DNA of 64,000 nt, taken from Siphonodentalium dalli. Its lineage: Eukaryota; Mollusca; Scaphopoda; Gadilida; Siphonodentaliidae. This document shows positions 45,508 to 57,379 of the stretch, piece after piece. Under the pieces are notes generated by a model, which was not told the DNA's origin, searched no databases, and saw only the letters and a program-made list of their open reading frames with translations. The stretch is taken from contig CP136063.1 of assembly GCA_032622095.1 (NCBI GenBank), positions 73,013,980 to 73,077,979 of the forward strand, read 5' to 3'. Every line of letters begins with the position of its first letter. The first letter of the stretch is position 1. The position numbers and the translations under genes are program-made.

Positions 45508-45830
45508 GCAGTCCCGTTGAAATACCATATGATGATGCAGCCTCGATGTCATATGATGATGCAGCCTCGATACCAACATTAGACTTCCGTGATCTACATT
45601 TGAGAGCTTGACCTAGCAGCACAGAGTTCACATTTTTGGAACACGTATAGTAATTTGGGTAATTTGTCCTTTCTGTTGACAAAATATATTTTCCGCCACA
45701 TTATTGTTGAATCTGGATGGCACTACATAACCCTCTTGATAATCCTTGAAATGCTGCGCACATATTCTGGGAAATGTTGCCAGCATACACAAAGTTGTTG
45801 ATGTTAATGGAAGAATCTTCTGTGTCGATG
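45458..45830 (-). pseudogene. P-element/THAP9-type transposase C-terminal remnant
   Basis: Minus-strand frames read AQHFKDYQEGYVVPSRFNNN, VAENIFCQQKGQ, and after a frame change RTNYPNYYTCSKNVNSVLLG, then QALKCRSRKSNVG. That order (PSRFN..ENIF.QQ, N-x-NP-x-Y, VNS-x-LGQ, SRKSN) matches the C-terminal region of P/THAP9-like transposases as found in invertebrate genomes. A duplicated block (ATGATGCAGCCTCGAT) follows. A frameshift and a stop make it inactive. The assignment rests on remembered family motifs. Confidence 0.5.
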
Positions 45831-45834
45831 GTGA

Positions 45835-45899
45835 TTATATTAGTACTTGTCGATGGTGATTATATTAGTACTTGTCGATGGTGATTATATTAGTACTTG
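45835..45899. repeat. 25 bp tandem repeat, about 2.6 units
   Basis: GTCGATGGTGATTATATTAG followed by TACTT is repeated at 45837, 45862 and 45887 within minus-strand coding-like sequence. The period of 25 breaks any reading frame. Confidence 0.8.
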
Positions 45900-46185
45900 A
45901 CGAGCTATCACTTGTCGATGGAATAATGTCCCTATTTAACGATGATACGCCTTCTCCTGTACTATTTGTATGTGTTTCTGTTAGTAATTGATTTGCTGTA
46001 ATATTTGTATCCCTGGTAGTCAGACTACTGGTACTAGTAGATGGAAGGTCTTCTGTGATGTCACCATTAATGGAAGCTGTAGAAAGAATAACATCTGCAG
46101 GATTAATAGACGTAGTTGATATATTTTGTTCTCGTTTGAAGAAATCTTTGCATTTTTTACAACTGTCTGATTGACCCCCATCTTA
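45850..46185 (-). pseudogene. Ser/Thr-rich open frame, unrecognised
   Basis: After CCAACTTTTAAG, about 105 codons read GGQSDSCKKCKDFFKREQN, SINPADVILSTASINGDI, TEDLPSTSTSSLTTRDTN, STGEGVSSLNRDIIPSTS until the 25 bp repeat destroys the frame. A CxxC pair is followed by a low-complexity Ser/Thr linker. It may be an upstream part of the transposase remnant at 45458-45830 or of another gene. Confidence 0.3.
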
Positions 46186-46561
46186 AAAGTTGGTCACACT
46201 TTATATCTGTATGTGCACTGATGTTCACTATCACAATTCAAACTCGGAACCTCCATGATAACTTGCGATCTTTTCCTAAGGTGATCTTCTTCTTGGAAAT
46301 TTGTCCTTGACTAACATCGATTGCATTTATGGTTTTTAAGAAAACACTGAAATGTTCAGTACATGTGGAATTGATGAGTTCATATATACATTATTCAATT
46401 GACTTGCTTCCCTCTAACCGTGATGTTAAAGTTCGATGTTTCCTTGTTTACTCATAGTAAAGTGTAACATCATCGCAGGCCTTCTAGAAGCCTATGTTAG
46501 TTTCGCGTCCCATTTGTTGATTTATGTATGTTTTGCCGAGGTTTTGGATCATGTAATAAAT

Positions 46562-46637
46562 AGAATCTACAACTCGTCCCAGTTTATAGCGGAATTTACA
46601 AAACTACGCTGTAAACTGGGAACGTGTTGTAGATTCT
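46562..46637. repeat. 76 bp hairpin
   Basis: AGAATCTACAACTCGTCCCA and GTTTATAGCG are answered by CGCTGTAAAC and TGGGAACGTGTTGTAGATTC; loop of about 15 bp. Confidence 0.8.
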
Positions 46638-47059
46638 CTATATATATTATATTTGAATTATTAATGGGGTTATGACATGACGTGAAACACTCCGCTGGTG
46701 TGTTGTATTCGGACTAATAAATAATAATCCCAAAATAAGTTAATTTCGTAAATTTGATATAAAAATAGTCATAAAACAGCATGATTGTTATCCACGAATT
46801 GCACGCATTAATTATTATTGGCGTAAATATTGTCCTAATATTTATGCCCAATAATGCGTCCCCAATAAAGTAGTAAATATTTACATTTGTGCTTTGTTGA
46901 ACTGTTATGTTCTCTGAAATGATAGTCGGTGTGGTTGCATTGTTCAGAAATCGTAGTTCATTGGTACATTCTTCAAATGGGGATTGTGTTTTGGATACTA
47001 ACTGATTGGTTTTATTCATGGAGGAAATCCACATTATGTCTTTAATACATATCAATATT

Positions 47060-47664
47060 AATATCTATAATCGTATCATTGAAGTACTCTATCATCAAAA
47101 GATGTGACAGGACTGAGGATCGCTGATGTCAAGAATGGCATTGCTCTCTGTTGTTGATCCTTCAGTTCCTCCCAACTGAATTGTTCTATGGCATTCAACG
47201 AAGTGCTCTGGGAGATGAGACGCTGGCCAGGTGTTGATTTTATCGATTTTACTTCTTGGCGTATTTCATCCGCCACAACTTCACGGCGAGCTTTTGATGA
47301 CTGTTCCGTCATTAGCCTTATGGCAGCCTTAAATGCCTGGCCAATATCTCCACCTCTCGGTCTGTCATGTCCAGAATTTGAGAGACTGGCGAGATACTAC
47401 CACAGTCCTCGAGAAGCTATTCTGCCTGGATGCTTCAGTCCTGGGTATGACAATGATAACTCTCGGAGGTCAGTGTTTCCTGTCAGAGGTGAATCAGCAT
47501 TCAGCCTTGCAAATAGGTATGCGTTCGTTTCCTTTATGCCAACTGCCTATCTTGTGCTGAGAAGTGCCTTAATGGCAATTTTAGCGTCTGGGGGAATGAT
47601 GACAAAGGCATCGACATTCTTTCTAGATTTTCCTGCCGCAATAACCATGTCCATCCTGCAATAA
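47060..47664 (-). pseudogene. Recombinase-like uncharacterised invertebrate gene family, decayed
   Basis: One minus-strand frame, with two stops, gives KSRKNVDAFVIIPPDAKIAI, KALLSTR-stop-AVGIKETNAYLFARLN, PGLKHPGRIASRGLW, YLASLSN, then GQAFKAAIRLMTEQSSKAR, STPGQRLISQSTSLNAI and FSWEELKDQQQRAMPFLTSA. The first half resembles a family common in mollusc and cnidarian genomes whose C-terminus looks like a tyrosine-recombinase fold (R..VGI..N.YLFA, LKHP, LR..LAT). The 158-codon plus-strand ORF here is its shadow. Role unknown. Confidence 0.4.
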
Positions 47665-50428
47665 CAAATTTAATTTAAAATTATATGCTACTCTGGTTCG
47701 AAGGTAACACAAATAAACAAATACTGGAGAACTCAGTACCCTGGATAACTTGTTACCAGAGATATCAGTACCAGAGAACTATATATTGTTTTACTGTACA
47801 TAGCAGAACAGGTTAGTCATATTTATTTCATATTATCAAACATATAAAAATTAAAATGTGTTACTGTACCATGCATGGTTGTTGTAACTGTAAACATAAC
47901 ATAACATAATTAAAGAAACATTACTTTTTCCTTCTGTGGCAACAAGCAATATACCATTTATAGCATTATACGTCGGTGGAAATGATTTTAGGAATCAGTC
48001 ATGTTCTACCGTATGTTTTATTTGACGACACTTCTTATTAAGCGGATGGATGGTTATGACGAAATGCTAGGGTGTCCGCTATACCGGCACCGGTAAACGG
48101 ACACAAAAGTAAAATATTAGTATATTAATCATGACGGGCATCAATACTAAACTATACATGGGACTGTTGGTAATTACGTTATCATTTATGATCAAAGTCA
48201 AACAAACAACGGACGATTGATTGATTCTAATAGACCGCCGATATGAAATATAGCTTTTGCTTTCACTACTAAATCATTTACCATGTGCATTTTTCAACTA
48301 GCCAACAAGGTCACCACTAGATCGTCGGCTGGCTTAATTTGCCCGTTGTTTGAGCATAAAATTGACATGAAGCCGAAATGAATTTTGAATATTTGGGTCA
48401 TAGCTCATGACACAAGAGCAACGCTGGAGCGTCGCCTTAATACGTCTGTTGTTTGTGCATAAAAATTGACATAACTGAAAACTAAAATTTGAATAGTAGG
48501 GTCTTAACATGTTTCATTCTGTTATCAGCATTAACTGCTGCCATGTCTTTCTCACTAACTCTCATTGGTTATTGCACCTGTCAGATGAGACCCCAATATT
48601 ATAAGGTGATTTACACATGTCAAATCAACTGTTAATAGTGATGTGTGTAGGAGACACATGCATGCCATAGCCTGTTACAAATATTCATATTGAAGTGTTC
48701 AGGGATGTTGCTAACAGATGCTGTTTATTTCTGGAAATTGGCATCAAATGGTTAATATGTCTGGATCTAATCATCCGATCAAACCGGTATTCGAAATGGA
48801 TCTGTGTTTGGTGCTGAGAAAGTGATATACCAAATTTGGTTTCAATCCGATAAACTCTACAAAAGTTATCATCAAGAAACAATATTTTTGGGGCTTTCTA
48901 TGTTAAAAAAGGGACATAACTCAGTCAAAAATGATCCGACCGAACCCATATTCGAACTCAAAGCAAAGTTATAAGGGTGATCTCTGTATTGTGATAATGT
49001 ATGCAAAATATGAGCATGATAGGATGTTTAATAAATAATAAAAACAAACTGGATTATAACATGAAAACCTCAAGTCGAAAAAAATAACGTAACTTTAATG
49101 AGGGTGTCAATGACACAGTAGCTTAACTTTGTTTATTGTCAGTGATTTGTTGTCAATGAAATGTTTGTTTCTTGGCATGTCGTTAATTATCAGATTGTGG
49201 TCTGATTGTCCTAACTGTCTTCAGTTGGAAACCACTCACACACACATTAATTATCTCTATAGCAGATTGTGATATTTCCTCAATGGGATCAGACACATGT
49301 TGTAATATTAGCACAATACACATTTTCAATGCTTCAATGCACATTTATAAGGCTTGCAATTGTGTATAGAAAATTTCGTTTGAGTTTGAATATGTGCATG
49401 ATATACATTGTTTTAATATTGACAGAGGAAATTGACAACAAAGGGTTAATATTAACATAGTTTGAATTATAGAAATTTTAGTAAAAAGAGCAATCTCACA
49501 AGCATCTAAATGCTATGAATAAAACATGAGATTGGTTGGATTTATCTGGAGTTCAAGAATGTTGAATATACATAACATAAGAGCAGGATGGCAAGGGTTA
49601 ATGATTCCTGAGCAATGCAATTGCTGAACCGACAAATCAATCAGGACCAAAATATATTATACATGTCTACATAAACTATATACAAAATATGAGTGACCAT
49701 ATCAAAGTCAGCATGAAAGGGTTAAGCCATTTCTAAATTGACTAAGTGATCATGACCAAAAAATATATGGTTCCAGTTCATGTTACCACCTAAATGAATA
49801 CCATGAGTTATGTGACCAGGAACAAGCAGACCTTACTATAAAATCAGGAATATGCAAGTCGTAAAACAAATTGAGACCTGCATTACAAGAGACGTGGAAC
49901 CCATTACCCAATCAATTTTATCAACACTGAGATATCTGCAGAGCACATTGTTTGTTTGTGATAACAGGCGGAATGAGATAACACATGGGAGCAATTTTAC
50001 TGCTCTACAAGGCTCTCCCAACTGACAAACTGGCACAATTGTTTATAAATTAGCACATGCAAATCAAAACAAAGACATGGCTATATCAATGGCACATGGT
50101 GTCAGTGTCATTTGTCCAAATGGCTCTATATATCTAAATTTACAAATGGAGGTATATAACACTTGGTTTGATCTTAAATTGAAATTAAATGATATACACT
50201 GCACAGTACTTGTATCATGGGAATCAATGTATATAATAGCATCAAAATAATAATCACTTGTGTGGTTAATAACTACAAAATCAATCATGCAATAAGGACC
50301 AACAGTTATTGGTGTGATCCCTGTATAATAATAATGTATGCAAAATATGAGCATGATCAGATGTTAAATAAATAATCAAAAATGGAGTTATAACAGGAAA
50401 AGCTCAAATTTGGGAAATTCTAAATCGA
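47665..50428. repeat. Non-coding with dispersed mollusc repeats
   Basis: Fragments near 48740-49100, 49560-49800 and 50340-50430 share TATGAGCATGAT..GATGTT, AAATAAATAAT and GAACATAACTTTAA(C/T) blocks with the array at 50429-51260. No gene is supported. Confidence 0.55.
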
Positions 50429-51260
50429 AAAAAGAACATAACTTTAACAAAAATCATCGAACCGGACTGAAATTTGACATCGACTTTAAATTTCTTGTTA
50501 CTGAGCCACAAAAAAACGGGTTTACCGATTGGCTCTTGTAAACTGGACTAATTACATGAACTGGATAGCAAGAGGACCCGGCACTGCAGAAAAGGGTTAA
50601 TAACTACCAAACCAATCATGCGATCGAAATCAAAAGTTATACAGCTTCAGTTCACATGACCATATATATGAATACCAAATTTGAGCTTTATCGGTTGAAA
50701 ACTTTTCAAGTCATGCGACCAGGAGGGTGGAAACCTCACATTTGGGATAATCCAAGTCGAATAAAGAACACAACTTTAACAAAAATCATCGACCCGGACT
50801 GAAATTTGATATCAACTTGCATTTTCTTGGTACTGAGCCACAAAAAAAACGGGTTTTCTGATTGTCTCTTGTAAACGACTTATTACATGAACTAGATAGC
50901 AAGAGGACCCGGCACTGCATAAAAGGGTTAATAACTACCTAATCAATCATGCCATCAGGACCAAAAGTTATAGGGACGATGGTGTGGGCTAAGGAACCCA
51001 CATCCTAAATGTGGTTCCGATCGGATAAACAAATTTTGAGCCATCGCTCCACACGCAATATATGAAGAAAATTGGCAGCAAAGGGTTAATATTTCTTGAC
51101 CTAAGTATCCGACCGAACCCAAATTCGAACTCGATCTGTATTTTCTGCTGAGGAACTCGCATTCCAAATTTTGTTCCGAATGGATAACATTCTTTTGAAT
51201 TATCGCAGCATGCGGCGATGTGTCCACGTCGGAGGACGGACGGACAAACGACGGATGATC
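50429..51260. repeat. 337 bp tandem duplication in a dispersed repeat
   Basis: GAACATAACTTTAACAAAAA and ATCATCGAACCGGACTGAAA at 50429 recur at 50766, with GAGCCACAAAAAAAACGGG and AGCAAGAGGACCCGGCACTG in both units. The family ends with GGACGGACGGACAAACGACG near 51237. Confidence 0.8.
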
Positions 51261-52165
51261 ATTCCGGACGTTGACACTATGTGTACCATACTATGGTATG
51301 GGTACACATAAAAATCCATGTTATATTTCTTGATATTTTCACTAGTGAATTATCACTGACCTAAATGCAAATGAAGAAATCAATACGGTAACGTATCGGA
51401 CAAAGAAATGATTTTGTGTAAATATGAAACTCAAGCATGTAAAATTGTCATTGATATCCGTTGTTGTAATAATCCCCATTTTGAATGCATTGAACATTAA
51501 ATTCACATAGCAAACAGCGCACTGCGTGGAACTATATTTGCCGAATTACGGCGTCGCAACATATGAGAGTTTTCGACTTGTTGTAAATCAAATTCATCAC
51601 ACTCGTTTCATAAAATATGATATACCAACATAACTCGTTGTAGATCCTCTATATATAATATATATGAAATGTATGAAAAAATAAGTTTATGAAATATGGA
51701 ATTATGATCATGAATTTGATATTATGATCATATGAATTTATGAAACAATATGAATCGATAAATTGCAATAAACCTCCTGAGAAATATTGTATAAACATGA
51801 TAAACATGAATTTGAGTGACTGAATGTGTCTAATAAAAACTATATAGTCCCAATACCTCACATATATGTTGGCCCCAGACAAAAAGTACAACTACAGATG
51901 GTGTAAAGATGGTGAGCGATCCTGTGGATTTGGTGTTAAATGTCAATCATTAACTGGTATTACACGGAATGAACGACTCACTAACTACACAATAGATATA
52001 TTGAAATTTCACAAAAATATTTGCAGCCATCTTATATTTCAAATTTGAATAAATAGGCACAACCTGCAGCCCGTATTTATTGCCGGATGATTTTAAAATT
52101 TTGCAAGTGCAATTGTGCTCATCTGTAGGTGGGAGCTATCGAATTTGAACGATTTTTGATGAGAA
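51261..52165. other. No gene recognised
   Basis: AT-rich. A short palindromic GTACCATACTATGGTATGGGT lies near 51283. The plus-strand frame at 51866-52048 (YRWCKDGERSCGFGVKCQSL) is short and unsupported. Confidence 0.4.
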
Positions 52166-52600
52166 CTGCATTTTGGCATCACGCTGGCTTTTTGGCGAGG
52201 GATCACCTACTGGTGATCAGTTATAAATATTTAATAAATCATCCCACAAGCGAGTATGTCAACTTTGTCAGCTACTTCGAATATTTTAATATACGAAAGT
52301 ATTAATATATTATTTATATTTGATGAAAACATTTCATGTATATTTTCTGTTTTTAAAACAGAATTACTATGTATTTTGATATTCTGTTTTATAAGTGTTC
52401 GCACAATGGTCAGTTTCTAAATGGTTATGTCCCCAATCGAGCACTCCCGCTCTGATTTATGTGTTTTTATTTATAAATAATTTGTTTCGTTTTAGTCTAA
52501 TTCACTGTTATATATATGTTCGCAGTTGCTTCACTCGATTTTGAGCATCTGTTTCTGCTCGTCGTGGCATGGCTTTGTTGCTAAAACGACATTAAACCAA
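52166..52600 (+). mobile_element. ORF1-only LINE, copy C (5'-truncated)
   Basis: Homology begins in the C-terminal block of ORF1 (GCATTTTGGCATCA, TTTTTGGCGAGG), passes SEYVNFVSYFEYFNIRKY-like codons and the same stop, and goes straight into the 3' UTR ending GCTAAAACGACATTAAACC. It is a third, separate insertion in which ORF1 is joined directly to the 3' UTR. Confidence 0.8.
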
Positions 52601-52614
52601 TATCTGCAACGTAA

Positions 52615-52692
52615 AGAGTAATCTCAACAACACCAAATGATGTGGAGAAAATTATCAGGGAATTGAATACTAACAAAGCTACTGGAATTAGA
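52615..52692 (+). pseudogene. Tiny reverse-transcriptase fragment
   Basis: The frame reads ISTTPNDVEKIIRELNTNKA, TGI, which is the RT domain 1 signature of non-LTR elements (L..NKA.G.D, with the Asp lost). It directly follows the tail of LINE copy C. Confidence 0.5.
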
Positions 52693-52850
52693 ATATTAAG
52701 TCCGAGTTAAAATGTTAAGTTAGAATTAAAATGTAAAGTTAGAATTAAAATATAAGAATTAAAATGTTAAGTTAGAATTAAAATAAAAGAATTAAAAGAT
52801 TAAGTTTTAATATAAGAATTAAAATATTAAGTTACAGTAAAAATGTGAAC
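52693..52850. repeat. AAGTTAGAATTAAAATGT minisatellite
   Basis: About seven degenerate units of 14-20 bp built from GTTAGAATTAAAAT. Confidence 0.85.
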
Positions 52851-53861
52851 ATTTGGGTTATAGTGAACTGAATATATAAGACGATGTTCATTTTCTCAAG
52901 ATTATTCTAAAGCATTACCTGCTCATGCTTCATCGCATCAACCGTATCGTCAGGAACATCGTTCTCTCGGAGAGAGTCATAGAATGCTGTGTGTACATTT
53001 TCTTACATTTTCAACTGAAAGCAAACAAAAATGAAATAGTCATTGTTATTCAGCTGTATTTAACAATGACATTTTAGCGTTATTACGGACCTAGTACTTC
53101 TGAAGTTGCCACTGTCACTCTCCCATTTGGTACAAAATTGAACGAGCGATATAAGATACCAGCTCTTGTGTCACAATTGTGTCAATTATGTCTGTACCAT
53201 AGGCAACACATATGTTTAAACAAAAACAAATGATTTAATCAAAGGTAGATGGAAATATTGTGAATGCCATAAAGATAATTAATAATGGCATAAAGTCATG
53301 TGCCATGGTTGGGTAAAGTTTGTTACCAATGTTCTCTTAACGTGTCACATGGAGAATGCCCAATATACCGTGAATCAATGCAGCAATAAGAAAGCGTCAG
53401 AATTCTCTTGGCGCGGATCACGAAAGTAAGCCCTTAACCGAACGAGCCAGTCCAGGTCCCACTTCTTCCTCCTCACACTCTGCAATAAGTCCCTGCTCCG
53501 CTTCTATCCCCCACCGTATCTCTTGCTCCATACTTCGCCCCTGGTCTTTTCGGCAGAATCCATGTTGATAAGTGATCTACGTTAAGATGCCGTTAATTTG
53601 TTTAGCGAGGGTACAAGCGCCCTCCAGTGAATCAGTCAGACATTAGAGTTAATCGGATTAAGTAGACATGGTCCTTCGGGTTGTATAAAACCTTCCTGTC
53701 GAAACTCACTATACAAGAATGTCATCAGTCGAAAATAAGCTTGACTAGTACTAGAGCAGTTGTATGGAACCTCTCCTTATCATTTATCGCCTCCACCAAC
53801 TCTTCATTTTCATTTCGAATGTGTCCAATCCTTCTGCCATGACGCCAAGGTCATCCAACCC
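52851..53861. other. Mostly non-coding; one short exon-like frame
   Basis: A minus-strand frame near 53430-53565 (CRKDQGRSMEQEIRWGIEAE, EEEEVGPGLARSVKGLLS) is GC-rich and protein-like but only about 40 codons and unrecognised. Nothing else was found. Confidence 0.35.
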
Positions 53862-54167
53862 TTAACGATATACAGGGGCCATCACAGAAAAGTCCATGTC
53901 CTCTGTTGGCTCCCACAATTTCCTCGAGACGTGCACACCTAAAACATGCCTCTTCAACTTCTTCGTTGTTGCGGAACAGCCGTCAATTTGATACGGGTAG
54001 ACAAGTTTGCGCCGAGTAGCTCGTCTCTTTCGGTTGTCCCGAGTTGATTTTGGAACCGGATCCGACGACTCATCAGTAGATTTCGGGATGGGCGATTCCA
54101 CAGTGAAGTTGGGCTGCTGCCTTGACTTTTGCTCATGCACTTCCTTCCCGAGCACACAATCACACAA
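53862..54167 (-). pseudogene. Lys/Arg-rich frame with a C2H2-like finger
   Basis: The open frame reads STDESSDPVPKSTRDNRKR, RATRRKLVYPYQIDGCSA and TTKKLKRHVLGVHVSR. The tail resembles the second half of a C2H2 finger (C-x7-L-x2-H-x4-H); the first Cys is replaced by Tyr-Gln. It overlaps the KptA-like frame in another register, so a frameshift may join the two. Confidence 0.35.
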
Positions 54168-54169
54168 TT

Positions 54170-54469
54170 CCGGGCCCTATATAACTTCATGCCTTTATGC
54201 ATACACTTCTCAACATCGGTCGAGATGACAACTTGACTGATGGACATCATGCCTGAAATGACAATAACCTTGTCATCCGGCTCAGCTGCAGAGAAGTGAA
54301 TGTACTGGCGCTTCGTCCTGCTCAACCCGGTGGTGCGAATCTTCTGCCAAGCTATTGCTGGTGTGCCATGTAGAACCCTCTCCAAATCCGTTGTGGACGA
54401 GAACTCGAATAGCTCCAGATCTGGTACGAAAAACTGACACGCCGGGTACCGGTTTCCACAGACCTCTCC
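54170..54469 (-). pseudogene. KptA/TRPT1-like RNA 2'-phosphotransferase (ADP-ribosyltransferase lobe)
   Basis: The minus-strand frame reads CQFFVPDLELFEF, VLHGTPAIAWQKIRTTGL, SRTKRQYIHFSAAEPDDK, VIVISGMMSISQVVIS, TDVEKCMHKGMKLYRARN, CVIVCSG. The order HGT..AW..I...GLSR..R..IHF, VISGM, D..K....G...R..N.VI is that of the NAD-binding lobe of Tpt1/KptA, the enzyme that removes the splice-junction 2'-phosphate from tRNA by ADP-ribosylation. The N-terminal RNA-binding lobe with its Arg-His pair was not found upstream, where stops occur. It is probably a gene fragment, a retrocopy or a captured domain. Confidence 0.65.
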
Positions 54470-55339
54470 CTACTCCGGGTAACAAACTGGGTTGGAAACT
54501 ACCTCTTCCTACTGACCGTTTTCCATCCAGATTCACTATTTTTATCCCCAACTAATACAGCTGGCAACATCATTGGTGATTGGTGAGTTGCATGCAAAAT
54601 GAAATTTTGCAGTTTATACTTATTAATAAGTCTATATGTGGATAACTCGTTTTGATGTTCTTTCTTCAAAACTATTACCAATAATATAGAACTGATAAAT
54701 ATCAAAGTTGAATGTATTTTATATAGCAGACTAATGAGATGGAAAGGGTCAGCGAGACAGTTCTCACTCAACCCTTATATATGAAGTGTGTCACAACAAA
54801 TTGATCAGCAGATTGAGAATAATGTGTCATAATATATTGGTCAGCAAAATAATAATAATAATAATATATCAAATAGGCTCAGCGAGCCAGTTGTCACTTA
54901 ACTCTTCTAAGTGTATAGGAAGTTTGTCATAATAGATTGGTCAGCAGAACATGTGTGTGCCAGAATAAATTGATGAGTAGATTGAGCAGAATAATGTGTC
55001 AGAATCAATTGGTCAGTAGTGAGCACTCTGTAGAATGAATAAGATTTCAAATACCGGTATGGTCAGCGAGTCAGTTCTCAACCTTATATATGTAAATGAA
55101 CAAATACTGCTGAGTGCTGAATCAACATGAATAAACAGATCCATTGCAAAGTTGTGTGTATTCAATAATTAATTGGTTGATGCAGTTCAGTCTAGGATAT
55201 GAGTTATCAGGATATAAGATTCTGATTAGGATGTGTGCCGTCTTTGAAACACTGAAAATTGTAGGAATATTGAGTTTTTGTTTTGGTTTTTCTTTCTGCA
55301 ATTGTGAATGTCCAAATTGAACTTTGGAGATATGGTGCG
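54470..55339. other. No gene recognised; short direct repeats
   Basis: From about 54740 to 55090 a loose repeat (GTCAGCGAG(C/A)CAGTT, AGATTGGTCAGCA, TATATGAA) occurs four or five times. The frame at 54499-54560 (GDKNSESGWKTVSRKR) may be the upstream end of the KptA-like coding remnant. Confidence 0.4.
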
Positions 55340-55588
55340 TTAATTATCGTTAATTTCTCTTGTGTGTAAATTTAGTATATTAATGTACTTTTCAAGTCTT
55401 TTGTCATCTTCACGGAATATGGTTGGATCAGGATGTTGTTTATGCTCATTCCAAATTGATAGAGAGATAGCAGGGGTTTCAAGAAATGTTATGTTGACAT
55501 TTGGAATGGCATGTGTGAGTAATAGGATTTCATTTCTTATTTCTTTAATAGCATTCAGTTTTTCCTGAGCAGCATCATCAGATAACAC
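55340..55588 (-). pseudogene. Protein-like frame, possible SGNH-hydrolase relative
   Basis: A minus-strand frame of 82 codons: LSDDAAQEKLNAIKEIRNEI, LLLTHAIPNVNITFLETPAI, SLSIWNEHKQHPDPTIFRE, DDKRLEKYINILNLHTREIN. The helix, then N-x-NITF strand, then an N..H loop is the layout of the C-terminal half of SGNH/GDSL-like domains seen in some mollusc retroelement proteins. Partial; assignment weak. A further minus frame at 55683-55949 may belong with it. Confidence 0.3.
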
Positions 55589-55949
55589 ATGAATGTAAGG
55601 AGATCTAGTTATGTGAAATCACATGTGCCATACCATAAATATAATTTTATTCCACTACAATCATTGGAAGAGAGCCACTTGTTCAATTTTTCTTAATATA
55701 TGTCAAAGAATCTGCTGCTGTCTCATCTGAGTGATATTTCAATACAATTCTCTTTTCGAATGACGATTTGACTTCCTGTTTCAAATAACGGCCCTTACTA
55801 CCAGAAAGAAGATACGGAGTCCATGCTCCAGTCCTAGCAGGTATCTTTAATGTTGGAAAGAGAGCTAACTCATTAAGATTTTTTGTGTCGCGACTTGTGA
55901 GCGGGGCAACTTGAGAAGACATACAGAAAATATTAAATAACAACATCAA

Positions 55950-56894
55950 GATTTAAGAACAATATTAAATCAAAGGACCTTTCAAAATCTGTCATACAAC
56001 TATTTATCACCAATTTCTTACACCAAAGAAGTCAATACATACTTACCAGCTACCCTGTAATTAACAAACCAACTCAAAATCAAGTAAAATGGCAAACTAT
56101 ATGTACCTTCAGGGTGGCCTATATATGGGAGCTATCGAACTTTTCCGAATTTCTAGGAAAATGTGGCCTCTTGCAGCCTTTTTTTACTTCAATTTTTAAT
56201 CCATAGGCACACCCTACGCCAGTATTTATGGCCAGATATATATTGTATATACACCACATAATTGCTCTATACCATATTTCTCCCGGAATATAATCATGAC
56301 TTGATGCATGGTTAGTGTTTCGGTAATGGTATATATAGCTACATTGATAACGTTTATGTGGCATGCGTTATTTTTGCTGCCGTCGTTATGCAGTTGAACA
56401 GCAAAGGGGCGTAATGCTTCACGCTGTCCAGCGCCCTGTTTCCACGAAAAGCTGCCCACTTCATTCATAGTTGGGGCCAGTCAGATGCTTCCCGGTCACA
56501 TGTTTATTTGAAACGGAAAACGCTGTCCTCGTTGTCTGATTATACTTCCTTCATTTCATATAATTGACAATTGTCTTCCATTTGGGGGAATTTTGATACA
56601 ACAGCCTTTGCTTGGTGTGCCTTTTCTGTGACCTATGTAACTACTATTGCTGGTATTTACGCATAATTTGGCACATAGCTGTCTATCGCATGGTACTACT
56701 ATCGAATGGATGTGTTCTTAACTAAGAACACATTGTTTCTCAACTATGAAATGCTTGTCTTCACTAAGAAAAACTGTCAAAAATCATCAATAAATATGTT
56801 CTTGTATGACTTCCTAGAAAATATGTCCAGTTTATTGTTGTCAAAATAGGAAAAATCCTTTTTGGCAGTATACACCAGTCAGTGTACATACATT
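55950..56894. other. No gene recognised
   Basis: Nothing beyond short chance frames was found. Confidence 0.4.
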
Positions 56895-57215
56895 TTGAGT
56901 TGTACATGCGGTGTGAAGCTCGATGGGATTCGACACGAGCAGCAGTTGCCGGTGGTTTGTCGGCCCAAACATCTGGTAGTAGATGGATGTGATGAGCCCG
57001 ATGGGATTCGACTCGAGCAGATGTTGGTGGTGTCGGCACAGACATCTAGGTGCATGGATGTAATGAGCTCGAGGTGGTGCGGCAGGTGCTGGTGGTTTGT
57101 CGGCCCAGGCATACGGCGGTGAATGGAAATGATGGGCTCGATGCCAGTCGATGGCGTATGGCTCGAGCGACAGATACTGGTGTTGTATCGGCCAAACATC
57201 CAGTGGAATGAATGT
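56895..57215. repeat. Degenerate minisatellite, 65-90 bp units
   Basis: Blocks with GATGGGATTCGACACGAGCA, GGTGGTTTGTCGGCCCAAAC and GGATGTGATGAGC recur four times at about 56920, 57000, 57080 and 57150. The ORFs on both strands are repeat artefacts. Confidence 0.7.
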
Positions 57216-57379
57216 GATGCATGGGTGCAATTCACGAGTCCGTTCCGGACCAGTAGACCCCGCCATATGACTGAATGGACACAGTCACGCCATCGATAGA
57301 TGGCCAGGCCAAAGGGGAGAAGAGAGAGGGACCGGTGCATCCAGGGCAACCAAGGGGCGGGGATATGGGCAAGGGAAGC

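Noticed and set aside
45510-45611. Plus-strand terminal exon reading PVEIPYDDAASM and a repeat of it
   Set aside because: The minus strand has transposase-like motifs over the same bases, and the repeat is a local duplication.
47188-47664. 158-codon plus-strand ORF
   Set aside because: The minus strand carries family-like sequence; this is its shadow.
56764-57349. His/Pro/Cys-rich ORFs on both strands
   Set aside because: Explained by the minisatellite at 56895-57215.
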